Assembly (NCBI RefSeq): GCF_003129925.1 | Contig: NZ_QFFN01000008.1 | Span: 23,624 to 87,623, forward strand | Source: Bifidobacterium catulorum | GTDB lineage: Bacteria; Actinomycetota; Actinomycetes; Actinomycetales; Bifidobacteriaceae | Reading direction: 5' to 3' | DNA: 64,000 bases | Part shown: piece by piece, positions 35,846 through 44,533 of the stretch | Layout: every line of letters starts with the position of its first letter | Numbering within the stretch: position 1 is the first letter of the stretch | Position numbers and translations under genes: made by a program | The notes under the pieces: generated by a model | Told to the model about the DNA's origin: nothing | What the model saw: only the letters and a program-made list of their open reading frames with translations | Database searches by the model: none

Positions 35846-36796
35846 ATGTCAAAACACCATCGCAACCGCAGCTGGGCGCCCGCCCCGGAACCACTCTCCG
35901 AATGGACCATCGACAACCATACGCACGTCAAATCCGTCGTCCCGTTCTCCAGGGCGATGAGCCACGAGGCCGCGGCGAAGGGCCAGCCGCCCGTGCCCGT
36001 CTACACCGAGGCCGAACTGCTCGACATGGCCGCCTCCGTGGGCGTCACCCAGATCATCGACGTCGGCTGCGAATACCCGCATCTCCAGGACGCCATCGAC
36101 CTCGCCCGGCAATTCCCCGGCCGCGTCCACGCCGCCATAGCCATCCACCCCAACGAATCCGTGCTCCACGGCCACCGCGGCGCCAAGGGGCCCGACGGCC
36201 TCGAACTCAAATACCAGCCCTGGCACGACATCGGCTTCGACGACGCGCTCGCCGAAGTCCGCCGCCTCGCCGTGGCGCATCCGGACATCGTTGTCGGCAT
36301 CGGCGAGACGGGCCTCGACTTCTTCCGCACCGGCGACGCCGCCCGCGATTTCCAGCGCGAGGCGTTCCGCGCCCACATCGCGCTCGCCAAGGAACTGAAC
36401 CTGCCCATGCAGATCCACGACCGCGACGCCCACGCCGACTGCATCGACATCCTCCTCAGGGACGGCGCGCCCGACCGCACCGTGTTCCATTCGTTCTCCG
36501 GCGACGCCGCGATGGGCGAAATCGCCCGCGAGCAGGGCTGGTATCTCAGCTTCTCCGGCACCGTGAGCTATAAGGGCAACGACGGCATCCGCGCCGCGCT
36601 CGCGCTGACCCCTCGCGACCACATCCTCGTGGAGACCGACGCGCCGTATCTCACCGCCATGCCGTATCGCGGACGCACGAACGCGCCGTACATGATTCCC
36701 TACACGCTCGTCGCCATGGCCGACGTGCTCGACATCCCCGTCGACGAGATGGCCGCCGTCGTTCGCGAGAACGCCCGTCGCGTGTATGGCATCTAG
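35846..36796 (+). CDS. TatD family metal-dependent hydrolase
   Basis: 316 residues. TatD-type amidohydrolase fold with metal ligands in DNHTHV, GETGLDF (Glu), QIHDRD, HSFSG and ETDAPYL. Family members act as 3'-5' DNA exonucleases or other phosphodiesterases in the cytoplasm, and the gene often follows metG, as here. ATG 35846 is chosen because CATACT lies exactly six bases upstream (leaderless pattern) and GGAG is too close to be a ribosome site. An ATG at 35828 is the alternative. An insertion of ~15 residues after HPNE carries HGHRGAKGPDG. Confidence 0.92.
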   Translation: MSKHHRNRSWAPAPEPLSEWTIDNHTHVKSVVPFSRAMSHEAAAKGQPPVPVYTEAELLDMAASVGVTQIIDVGCEYPHLQDAIDLARQFPGRVHAAIAIHPNESVLHGHRGAKGPDGLELKYQPWHDIGFDDALAEVRRLAVAHPDIVVGIGETGLDFFRTGDAARDFQREAFRAHIALAKELNLPMQIHDRDAHADCIDILLRDGAPDRTVFHSFSGDAAMGEIAREQGWYLSFSGTVSYKGNDGIRAALALTPRDHILVETDAPYLTAMPYRGRTNAPYMIPYTLVAMADVLDIPVDEMAAVVRENARRVYGI

Positions 36797-36997
36797 CGTG
36801 TGTACGGCCGCTAAGGCGTTAGGAAAACGTTAGGAAAAAACGGACGATTCCCAATGTTTGCAACGATTTAGGATGATTGTCACTTTTTGTTGCCGTCTGG
36901 ATTTACTAATTCCTTACGGCGGTGGTAGCGTGAATTGGCGTTGAGAAAACGTAAGGATGATGTGAATTCCTGATACTGAAAGTGTTGGAGGTTCCAA

Positions 36998-39580
36998 GTG
37001 ACGGAGGAAGCCAAATCCTCCCCGGCCAAGACCGCCACGCCCAAGACCAAAAAAACCGGTACGGCGAAGGCGGGCAGGACGAAGGCGCGAAGTAAGGCGT
37101 CGATGACGGCCGAGGACACCGGGTCGCTGCTCCCCAAGGGGATTGTCAAACCGCCGAAGATATCACGGCACATCGTGACTCCCGAGGAGAGGGAGGAGGC
37201 CGAGCGGGCCAGACGCGAGGCGAGCAAGGCCGAGAAGAAGGCCGCGAAGGTCCCGAAGACCCCGCTTGGGCGTTGGTGGCGCGGCGTGCAGAGCGGGCCG
37301 AACCGCATCCAGCTGGGCATGTGCATCGTCGCGTTGGGTGTCGTATACGGCGACATCGGCACATCGCCGCTGTACATGGCGCAGTCGTTCCTCGCCGGGC
37401 AGGGCGGCATCCAGTACGCCGACCGGCAGTCCGTGCTCGGCATGCTGTCGCTGCTGTTCTGGTCGATCACGCTGATCACCACCGTCAAATACGTGTTCAT
37501 CGCCATGCGCATCGACAACAAGGGCGAGGGTGGCATCTTCGCCCTGTTCTCCATGGTGCGCCGCTTCGGCAAGTGGCTGGCCATTCCAGCCATGATCGGT
37601 GGCGCGGCGTTCCTCGCCGATTCGGTCCTTACGCCTGCCGTGTCCATATCGTCCGCCGTCGAGGGTCTGAAGACCATCCCGCAGATCGCCCCCGTGTTCG
37701 ACGGCAACGAGAACCTCACCCTGATGATCACCGTGGTCATCATCGTCGTGCTGTTCTGCATCCAGTCGCGCGGCACCGAGCGCATCGGCAAGGTGTTCGG
37801 CATCGTCGTCATGATCTGGTTCTCGTTCCTCGCCGTCGTCGGCATCGTCAACATCGGCGCGGACTGGAGCATCTTCGAGGCGCTCAACCCGTGGTACGGC
37901 ATCGAGTTCCTGCTGTTCGACCCGGCCAACAAGGCCGGTCTCGCCATCATGGGCACCGTGTTCCTCGCCACCACCGGCGCCGAGGCCCTGTATTCCGACA
38001 TGGGCCACGTCGGCCGCGGCAACATCTACGCCACGTGGCCGTTCATCAAGGTCGCCCTCGTGTTCAACTACTTCGGGCAGGGCGCGTGGATGCTGCGCAA
38101 CCAGTCGAACACGGAACTCTACGACGTAAAAAGCCTCAACCCGTTCTTCCAGATGATGACCCCGAGCCTGCGATCCGTGGCGGTCGTGCTGTCGGTGGCG
38201 GCCGGCGTCATCGCCTCGCAGGCGCTCATCACCGGCGCGTTCACCATGATCTCCGAAGCCACCAGCCTCAACTGGATGCCGCATCTTCAGGTGCGCTATC
38301 CGGCCCGCACCCGCGGCCAGCTGTACATCCCCACGGTGAATCTGGTGCTGTGCGTGGCCACGCTTTCGGTGCTCGCCATCTTCCGTGATTCGGAACGTAT
38401 CACCGCCGCATACGGTCTCGCGCTCACCATCACGATGATCACCACCACGATCCTGCTGGCCGCCTACATCTGGTGCGCGTGGAAGCGCCGCGTGTTCGCC
38501 ATCGTGTTCGCCATCGTGTTCCTCGCCATCCAGATCCTGTTCTTCCTGGCGTCTATGTCGAAGTTCCTGCACGGCGGCTGGTTCACCATGCTGCTCACCC
38601 TGCTCATCCTCGGCGTCATGTATACGTGGGACCAGGGCACGAAGGTCGAACGGTCGCAGCGCCGCCACATGTGGCCGAAGGAGTTCCTGCCCGCGCTTGA
38701 CGCGCTGCACCGCGACTTCAAGATCCCCTATTACGCCGACAACCTCGTCTATCTGACGTCCGACAACGAACTGCGTCGCCTCGACACGGACATCTTCTAC
38801 TCCATCTTCGCCAACCATCCGAAACGCGCCCGCGCATGGTGGGCGGTGTCGGTGCAGGTGACCGACGACCCGTTCACGCGCGAGTACTCCGTGGAGAACT
38901 TCGGCACCAGCTTCCTGTTCCGCGTGCGCATACGCCTCGGCTTCAAGGTCTCGCAGAACGTGGCCACGTATCTGCACCAGATCATGCACGACCTCATCAA
39001 GGACGGCACGCTGCCGCGCCAGCGGTCGATGTACCCGAAGGTCGACGCCGACCCCGAGATCGGCACGATCCAGTACGTGCTCGTGCATAAGGCGCTGATG
39101 CCGGAATCGAAGATCACGTCGCGCGGCGCCACGTCGCTGCGGGTGAAGTACGCGATCCGCCATGTGGCCGGCAACCCGGTCAAGTGGTTCGGACTCACGG
39201 CGTATAATCCCGTCGTCGAGATCCAGCCCCTGTTCGTCTCCACGCACAAGGTGCCGGGACTCAAGCGTGTGGCGCTGCGTAAGCCGAAGCGGCCCGTCAC
39301 CTTGCAGCAGATCCGCGCCGAGCAGCGAGAGGAGATGGAAAACGCCCGCGCCGCCGAGATCTCCGCAAGGGAAAGCGATGAATACCGCGGGAAATCCGTC
39401 GATTCCGAGATCTCCGACGACGCCGAGCCCACGACCGCGGCCCCGAAGGTCAAGTCCCGGTCATCCAAGGACGACGGATCCGCCGCGGCAGCAACGACCG
39501 GGGAAAAACCCAGGTCGGCGACGTCGGCCAAACCCAAGGTCGCGCGTCGGGCTCCGGCCTCCATCGATGCCATCGAATGA
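36998..39580 (+). CDS. kup: KUP family potassium uptake transporter, extended termini
   Basis: 860 residues, about 200 longer than usual for Kup. The transporter core begins at residue ~100 with ALGVVYGDIGTSPLYM, the KUP hallmark, and has about 12 TM helices followed by the cytoplasmic C-terminal domain. The extra N-terminal ~100 residues are Lys/Ala/Arg-rich with a charged EERE.AERAR helix. The last ~100 residues are Lys/Ser/Ala/Asp-rich. It moves K+ with H+. GTG 36998 is the start, seven bases after GGAGG. The ~200-base leader contains GTTAGGAAAA twice, but I could not match a known riboswitch. Confidence 0.95.
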   Translation: MTEEAKSSPAKTATPKTKKTGTAKAGRTKARSKASMTAEDTGSLLPKGIVKPPKISRHIVTPEEREEAERARREASKAEKKAAKVPKTPLGRWWRGVQSGPNRIQLGMCIVALGVVYGDIGTSPLYMAQSFLAGQGGIQYADRQSVLGMLSLLFWSITLITTVKYVFIAMRIDNKGEGGIFALFSMVRRFGKWLAIPAMIGGAAFLADSVLTPAVSISSAVEGLKTIPQIAPVFDGNENLTLMITVVIIVVLFCIQSRGTERIGKVFGIVVMIWFSFLAVVGIVNIGADWSIFEALNPWYGIEFLLFDPANKAGLAIMGTVFLATTGAEALYSDMGHVGRGNIYATWPFIKVALVFNYFGQGAWMLRNQSNTELYDVKSLNPFFQMMTPSLRSVAVVLSVAAGVIASQALITGAFTMISEATSLNWMPHLQVRYPARTRGQLYIPTVNLVLCVATLSVLAIFRDSERITAAYGLALTITMITTTILLAAYIWCAWKRRVFAIVFAIVFLAIQILFFLASMSKFLHGGWFTMLLTLLILGVMYTWDQGTKVERSQRRHMWPKEFLPALDALHRDFKIPYYADNLVYLTSDNELRRLDTDIFYSIFANHPKRARAWWAVSVQVTDDPFTREYSVENFGTSFLFRVRIRLGFKVSQNVATYLHQIMHDLIKDGTLPRQRSMYPKVDADPEIGTIQYVLVHKALMPESKITSRGATSLRVKYAIRHVAGNPVKWFGLTAYNPVVEIQPLFVSTHKVPGLKRVALRKPKRPVTLQQIRAEQREEMENARAAEISARESDEYRGKSVDSEISDDAEPTTAAPKVKSRSSKDDGSAAAATTGEKPRSATSAKPKVARRAPASIDAIE

Positions 39581-39660
39581 TGGGTATAGACATCGGGTAT
39601 AGACAACGGCTATAACGGGCGTTGGCGATTTGCGGCGTTCAGCCTGTATCGTAGATGATT

Positions 39661-40515
39661 ATGTGCAGACTGTTGGGATATGCGACCTCGGGTGACAATC
39701 AGAGCCTCGACGACGTCTTGACGTCCTCGCAGCTCGAAACGTTCCAACAGATGGCGATAATCCACAACGACGGGTGGGGCGCCGCCCTCGTCACCGACCC
39801 GCCCGAGCCGGCCGGCATCTACGACGGGGGAGCGCCCACGCCGTCCGCCAACGTGAGCATCTACAAATCCACGTCGTCGGCCTACGCCGACCCGGTGTTC
39901 CGTTCCATCGAATGCCAGGGCGCCCGCGGCGGCCTGTATCATCTTCGTCTGGCGTCGTCGAACCTGCCGCTCATCATGGAGAACCAGCAGCCGTTCTTCG
40001 CCGACGGCGTCTCATTCATCCACAACGGCGACATCAGCGACCTCAATCAGCGCAACATCGTCCGGGCGCCAAGCAAGCCGGTCTCCGAACTCGACATGCT
40101 GCGCACGGGCGGCAAAAGCGATTCCGCCGTGTATTTCGCGTTGGTGCTGTCGTATTATCACAAGGGTCTTGAACTCCATGACGCCGTGCGCGAGGCCATC
40201 GCCGACCTGCGGGGACTGTGCCCGCGCTCGTCGTACAACTGCATGATCCAGACGGGCGACACGTACATCTGCGTGCACGCGGTCGGCAGTCTCAAACCCG
40301 AGAAGGAGATCGAGGAGCTGTACGCCCGCTATGGGCAGGCCGAGCACGCCGCCGACTACCGCCGCATCCGTTATCGTGATCTTGCCGGCGGGGGAGTGGT
40401 GGCGGCCAGTTCCGGCTTCGAGCAGCGCGAACGCGACGGCTGGAGGACACTGCCGAACAACCACATGATCATCGCGTCCAATCGGACCGGGGAATACCGG
40501 GTCGAGACGCTGTAG
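39661..40515 (+). CDS. Class II glutamine amidotransferase (YafJ-like)
   Basis: 284 residues. It starts Met-Cys-Arg-Leu-Leu-Gly-Tyr, so removal of Met exposes the catalytic N-terminal Cys2; this fixes ATG 39661 rather than the in-frame ATG two codons earlier. The Ntn fold continues with HNDGWGAAL, HLRLASS and FIHNGDISDL. The fold releases ammonia from glutamine, but stand-alone YafJ-like proteins have no defined acceptor. TATCGT at 39648-39653 lies seven bases upstream (leaderless pattern). Confidence 0.93.
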   Translation: MCRLLGYATSGDNQSLDDVLTSSQLETFQQMAIIHNDGWGAALVTDPPEPAGIYDGGAPTPSANVSIYKSTSSAYADPVFRSIECQGARGGLYHLRLASSNLPLIMENQQPFFADGVSFIHNGDISDLNQRNIVRAPSKPVSELDMLRTGGKSDSAVYFALVLSYYHKGLELHDAVREAIADLRGLCPRSSYNCMIQTGDTYICVHAVGSLKPEKEIEELYARYGQAEHAADYRRIRYRDLAGGGVVAASSGFEQRERDGWRTLPNNHMIIASNRTGEYRVETL

Positions 40516-40596
40516 GGCGCATGTCCCGCGGCTCGTCGGCCCGTCAGAGGCCGTGACGGCTTCCTCCTTCCCCATCGTGGTCCTGTGCTGGTAGCT

Positions 40597-40860
40597 GGTT
40601 ATAACGCATGCATATGCAAAACCCATCGCACCCTTCGCAGAGGCGGCCCTCGCGCTGGTTATAACGCACGCGTACGGAAAAGCCGACGTGTGAGGCGGCC
40701 TAACGCTGGTTATAACTCGTGGATGCGAGAAAACCATCACGGAAGCGTCCCCAGCATCGGTTATAACGCATGCGTATGCAAAACCCATCGCAAAGGCGGC
40801 CCTCGCGCTGGTTATAACGCACGCGTACGAGAAAACCGTCGCACATCGCATCTCCGCGCC
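40597..40860. repeat. Tandem array of five ~51-bp units
   Basis: GGTTATAAC starts at 40597, 40657, 40708, 40759 and 40810: spacing 60 (one unit with a 9-bp insertion), then 51, 51, 51. Units share GGTTATAACGCAYGCGTAYG, then AAAACC and a GC-rich rest (GGCGGCC). Units 1 and 4, and 2 and 5, are the closest pairs. 51 bp is 17 codons and one frame on each strand stays open through the array, giving peptide repeats with GYNA...VRK on plus and FAYACVITSARA on minus. No ribosome site supports translation. No CRISPR logic, since there are no unique spacers. Confidence 0.8.
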
Positions 40861-40957
40861 GATTCCCAGCACGCCCGGTTCTCGGATGAGCCTCCTATCG
40901 ATTATTCGTATAGGCGTATTCACACGTCGGCGAATGATTTGCAGTACGCTCTACACC

Positions 40958-42220
40958 ATGACGATACGAGCCTTTGATTTCGCCCATCAGAGCACCACGG
41001 CCAATCCCAAGCATGTGGCAAGCCTGGTCAAATTCTTCGAATCCGGCGTCAAGCAGCCGGATCATTATGGTTTCGGCGTGGAGATCGAGCACCTGCCGAT
41101 CCGCAAGGACACCGGCAAAGCGGTCACTTACGCCGAACCGCGCGGCATCCGCAACGTCCTGCAGGCGCTGACGCAATACTATGACCCCGCCCGCGAGTAT
41201 TACGAGGATGGCCATCTGCTTGGTCTCGGCAAGCCCGGCATCGCCGTCTCGCTCGAACCCGGCGGACAGATCGAATGCTCGCTCGGCGTTCTGAAGCACG
41301 CCGACGACCTCGACACCCTGTATGCCGAATTCCGTCACGACCTCGATCCGATTCTCGACAAGTTCGGCATCCGTCTTGTGAACTTCGGATATCAGCCGGA
41401 CACGTCGTACAAGGAGATCGAGATCATCCCGAAGCATCGCTACTATGCGATGCAGAAATATTTCGGCCGCATCGCGCGATTCGGATTCTGCATGATGCGT
41501 GCCTCCGCATCCACACAGGTGAGCATCGACTACTTCAGCGAGCACGACGCCATCGACAAGCTGCGCATCGGCACCGCCATCGGTCCGATTCTGGCATGGT
41601 TCTTCCGTAACACGCCGAATTTCGAGAAGGAGACCAATCCGTATCCGCTGCTGCGCCAGGAGATGTGGGATTGGATCGACCCGCAGCGCACCGGCCAGCT
41701 TTGGGGTCTGTACGACGACAACTACGATTGGGAGCATTACGCGGTCGATGTGCTGACGACGCCGGTGTTCATCGCCGATCTTTCGCATACGCCGGAATAC
41801 ACGGGCGACAGGCCGGTGTTCTCCGCCCCGTATGACGACGCCGCGACGATCTACCCCGACCGCGAGCTTAACCAGGCGGAGATCAACCACATCATCTCCA
41901 CGCATTTCAACGACGTGCGGCTTAAGAACTTCGTCGAGCTTCGGTCGTGGGATTCGCTGCCGATCGCCCGTGCGCAGCGGCTTACCGAGATCGTGTCGAA
42001 CCTGTTCTATACAAGGAGCGAGTTCGAGGGGCTGCTGTCGTATTTCGACGGCCTGACGAACCTTGACGTACGTGAGGCGAAGGCCGCTCTGCAGGCGCAT
42101 GGCGCCGACTCGCGCCCGTACGGTCAGAGCCTCGACTTCTGGCGTGAGTTCCTCCACGCCGAAGGCACGCTCGACACCGAGCCCGGAGACCCCCTGCGCC
42201 CCGACTTCTTCCAGGCGTAG
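40958..42220 (+). CDS. Glutamate-cysteine ligase family protein (GCS2)
   Basis: 420 residues. GCS2-type carboxylate-amine ligase fold: FGVEIEHLPI near the N-terminus supplies the Glu-rich metal site, followed by ISLEPGGQIE-like AVSLEPGGQIECSLG, MMRASASTQVSIDY and LRSWDSLP. The expected reaction joins glutamate and cysteine with ATP as the first step of glutathione or related thiol synthesis; no glutathione synthetase gene lies nearby, so the final product is unknown. TACGCT at 40945-40950 lies seven bases before ATG 40958 (leaderless pattern). Confidence 0.88.
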   Translation: MTIRAFDFAHQSTTANPKHVASLVKFFESGVKQPDHYGFGVEIEHLPIRKDTGKAVTYAEPRGIRNVLQALTQYYDPAREYYEDGHLLGLGKPGIAVSLEPGGQIECSLGVLKHADDLDTLYAEFRHDLDPILDKFGIRLVNFGYQPDTSYKEIEIIPKHRYYAMQKYFGRIARFGFCMMRASASTQVSIDYFSEHDAIDKLRIGTAIGPILAWFFRNTPNFEKETNPYPLLRQEMWDWIDPQRTGQLWGLYDDNYDWEHYAVDVLTTPVFIADLSHTPEYTGDRPVFSAPYDDAATIYPDRELNQAEINHIISTHFNDVRLKNFVELRSWDSLPIARAQRLTEIVSNLFYTRSEFEGLLSYFDGLTNLDVREAKAALQAHGADSRPYGQSLDFWREFLHAEGTLDTEPGDPLRPDFFQA

Positions 42221-42259
42221 CTTTCGGGCGGAGCGGTTCCGAAAAGGTGCGACGCCTAT

Positions 42260-42308
42260 GACTCCCCTCATGGAGAGGAGCCGTCGGCGGAGCCGACTGA
42301 GGGGTGGA
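42260..42308. repeat. Palindromic repeat between glutamate-cysteine ligase and CDF genes
   Basis: GACTCCCCTCATGGAGAGGAG followed by CCGTCGGCGGAGCCGACTGAGGGG: a variant of the family at 11.5-12.4 and 25.4 kb. It separates two convergent genes and its hairpins could end both transcripts. Confidence 0.75.
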
Positions 42309-42364
42309 GTCTGCTATGACGGCGGATTCCACCCCTCTTGGGGTCGGAGAGATGCCGGATGCCC

Positions 42365-43303
42365 TTATTTGTGGAACACGCCGTCGCGGATGTTCGTGTA
42401 GCCCTCCGGCTCGATCTGGAACGTGGAATGCTCCACCGAGACGGGAAAATGGTCGCGCACGCAGGTCTGCAATGCGGTGAGGATGCCTTCGTAGTCGTGC
42501 ACGGTATCGGCGTCCACGACCACGTGGGCACTGAGCGTGGGCAGGCCCGTGGCCACCATGTTGGCGTGCAGGTCGTGCACGCTGATCACATGCGTCACGT
42601 TCTCCAGATGCTCGCGCACCTCGGTGAGGTCCAGCCCCTCCGGCGTCTCCTCAAGCAGCACGCGCATGCTTGAATGCAGGAGCTTGCCGGCGCGGGGAAT
42701 CATCAGCACGGCGATGATGAGACCGGCCACGGAGTCGAAGTTCGTCCATCCGGTGGTCATCACCAATACGGCGGAGACCACCACGGCGACGGAGCCGAGC
42801 GCATCGTTGGCCACTTCGAGGAACGCCGCCCGCATGTTCATATTCGCCGAACGGTCGGCCATGAGGATGACGAGCGATCCGAGATTCGCCGCCAGACCGA
42901 GTATGCCGAAGAACAGCAGCAGCTTCGGCTCCTGCATGGCCTCGCCGCCGGTGAACAGGCGCTTGCACGCCTCGAACAGGGCATAGAGACCCACAAGCAT
43001 CAGCGCGATGGCGCCTCCGGCCGCCGTGATGATCTCCAGTCTCGCCCAGCCCCATGTGCGTTCGGCGTTCGGCCGGCGACGGATCAGAACCGCGGTCACG
43101 GCCGACGCCGTCAGCACCGAGATGTCGGTGAGCATATGGCCGGCGTCCACCAGCAGCGCCAGGCTTCCGGTCAGTAATGCGCCGACGACCTCGGCCACGA
43201 ACACCGTGCCCGTCAGCCCCAACGTGGTGAACAGGCGGCGCGAATGCCGAGGATCGTTCATATCGGACGGCGCATGGTCATGACTATGTGGTGCGTTGCT
43301 CAT
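42365..43303 (-). CDS. Cation diffusion facilitator (Zn2+/Cd2+/Co2+-type exporter)
   Basis: 312 residues. A His/Asp-rich N-terminus (SHDHAP) precedes six TM helices with the paired metal-site motifs LLVDAGHMLTD in TM2 and EVANDALGS in TM5 (H/D-x3-D), then a cytoplasmic ferredoxin-like domain (HVISVHDLHANMV). It exports divalent metal against H+, most likely Zn2+ from the HxxxD/DxxxD pattern. TATAAC lies nine bases before the ATG. No metal regulator is adjacent. Confidence 0.93.
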   Translation of the reverse strand: MSNAPHSHDHAPSDMNDPRHSRRLFTTLGLTGTVFVAEVVGALLTGSLALLVDAGHMLTDISVLTASAVTAVLIRRRPNAERTWGWARLEIITAAGGAIALMLVGLYALFEACKRLFTGGEAMQEPKLLLFFGILGLAANLGSLVILMADRSANMNMRAAFLEVANDALGSVAVVVSAVLVMTTGWTNFDSVAGLIIAVLMIPRAGKLLHSSMRVLLEETPEGLDLTEVREHLENVTHVISVHDLHANMVATGLPTLSAHVVVDADTVHDYEGILTALQTCVRDHFPVSVEHSTFQIEPEGYTNIRDGVFHK

Positions 43304-43333
43304 GCCACCGACGTTATACCCGACGGCATACCG

Positions 43334-44533
43334 TCATATCCGATACATGATGTCGGCGGACTCGGCGGTGGCCTTGTCCTCGGTCACGAGGATCACGCAA
43401 TGGTCGTCGCGGCGGGTGAGATTCCGCAGCAGCGTCATGATCTCCCGGCTCGCATCCTCGCCCAAGCGCCCGGTGGGGTCGTCGGCGATGATCACGCCGG
43501 CCTCGCACACCAGCGCCCGGGCGATCGCCGCCTTGCGACGCTCCACCTCAAGCAGGTCGCGCACCGGCCTATCGTTCTTCTCATCGGGGAATCCGACGGC
43601 CTCCAGCTGTTCGGCGGCCAGGATCGGCTTGGCCTTGAGGAAGTTCCTTCCCGAGGCGTCCATCGTCATCACCAGGTTCTGCACGGCGCTCAGATCCTCG
43701 CGAAGCGCGTACCGCTGCGGAATCAGGCCCATGAAATGGCCGCGGTATTCCAGCGGTGTCAGTTCGCGCAGCTCCTGGCTCTTGAACATCACCTTTCCGG
43801 CGGTCGGCGCCATCAGACCGGACAACAGTCCGACGACCGCCACGCGTTCGGCCTCCGACTGCGCCCACACCGAATAGAACCGCCGCGCGTGGAACTCCAT
43901 ATCGACGTCGTGCAGTACGTCGCCGCCTTTGCCGTCCGGCGCATATGAGGCGTGTTTCAGCGCCAGCGTCGGATAGCTGCGGAACTTGAACGCATCATCC
44001 GTGTCGATTTCACGGTCGATGTGTGCGGCGGCATGTTCCGCCTCCACGGGTTTCACATCCGCATCCTCGGAAACGTTGACGTTGGCGTTGCCGTCGTCGT
44101 TGGTCCCGTTTTCGGCCTTGTCCTCGGCATCCGTATGGCTGTCGGCGTCCGTATGGCCATCGGCGGAGGTCTTGACGCCGTCGGAGGGGTGGCCATCGTC
44201 GTCGGCCTGCTTGCCGTCATCGTCGCCGTCGTCGGTCTGGACGCCGTCGTCGCCGGAGTCAGCGTCGTCATTATCCGCCCCATCGTCGGGTCGGTCGACG
44301 ACGTCCCCGCCGATCGTCACGGTCTCGATCGCGTCATCGAAGACGATGTCGAACTTCGGGAAGGCCTTCTCGGCGTCGTTTTTGTTGTCGTTGTCGGCCT
44401 CGCCGCCGTTATCATCGACGGCAGTCATGTTCTTGTCGGCCATGTTCTTGTCGGCCATGTTTGCGCCGTTGTCCGTGGTCTTGCCGTTGTCCATGTTCTT
44501 GTCGGCCATGTTCTCGTCGTTCCTGTCGTTCAT
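43334..44533 (-). CDS. ABC-type ATPase-like subunit with lost catalytic motifs (probable pseudo-ATPase)
   Basis: 399 residues. ATG 44533 has AGGAGG five bases upstream and overlaps the permease stop (ATGA). The first ~180 residues are very rich in Asp/Asn/Gly. The last ~220 align with MacB/LolD-type ABC ATPases: LALKHASY..., LTPLEYRGHFMGLIPQRYAL, VIIADDPTGRLGEDASREIM. The Walker A lysine region reads AQSEAERVA in place of GxSGSGKST, the LSGGQ signature reads RDLLEVERR, the Walker B glutamate is Asp (ADDPTG) and the H-loop histidine is Glu (LVTED). ATP hydrolysis in the normal way therefore looks impossible. It probably acts as a partner or regulator of the FtsX-like permease encoded upstream. 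Confidence 0.85.
   Translation of the reverse strand: MNDRNDENMADKNMDNGKTTDNGANMADKNMADKNMTAVDDNGGEADNDNKNDAEKAFPKFDIVFDDAIETVTIGGDVVDRPDDGADNDDADSGDDGVQTDDGDDDGKQADDDGHPSDGVKTSADGHTDADSHTDAEDKAENGTNDDGNANVNVSEDADVKPVEAEHAAAHIDREIDTDDAFKFRSYPTLALKHASYAPDGKGGDVLHDVDMEFHARRFYSVWAQSEAERVAVVGLLSGLMAPTAGKVMFKSQELRELTPLEYRGHFMGLIPQRYALREDLSAVQNLVMTMDASGRNFLKAKPILAAEQLEAVGFPDEKNDRPVRDLLEVERRKAAIARALVCEAGVIIADDPTGRLGEDASREIMTLLRNLTRRDDHCVILVTEDKATAESADIMYRI

Noticed and set aside
40597..40860. CRISPR array
   Set aside because: The whole 51-bp unit is repeated, with no unique spacers between constant repeats, and there are no cas genes.
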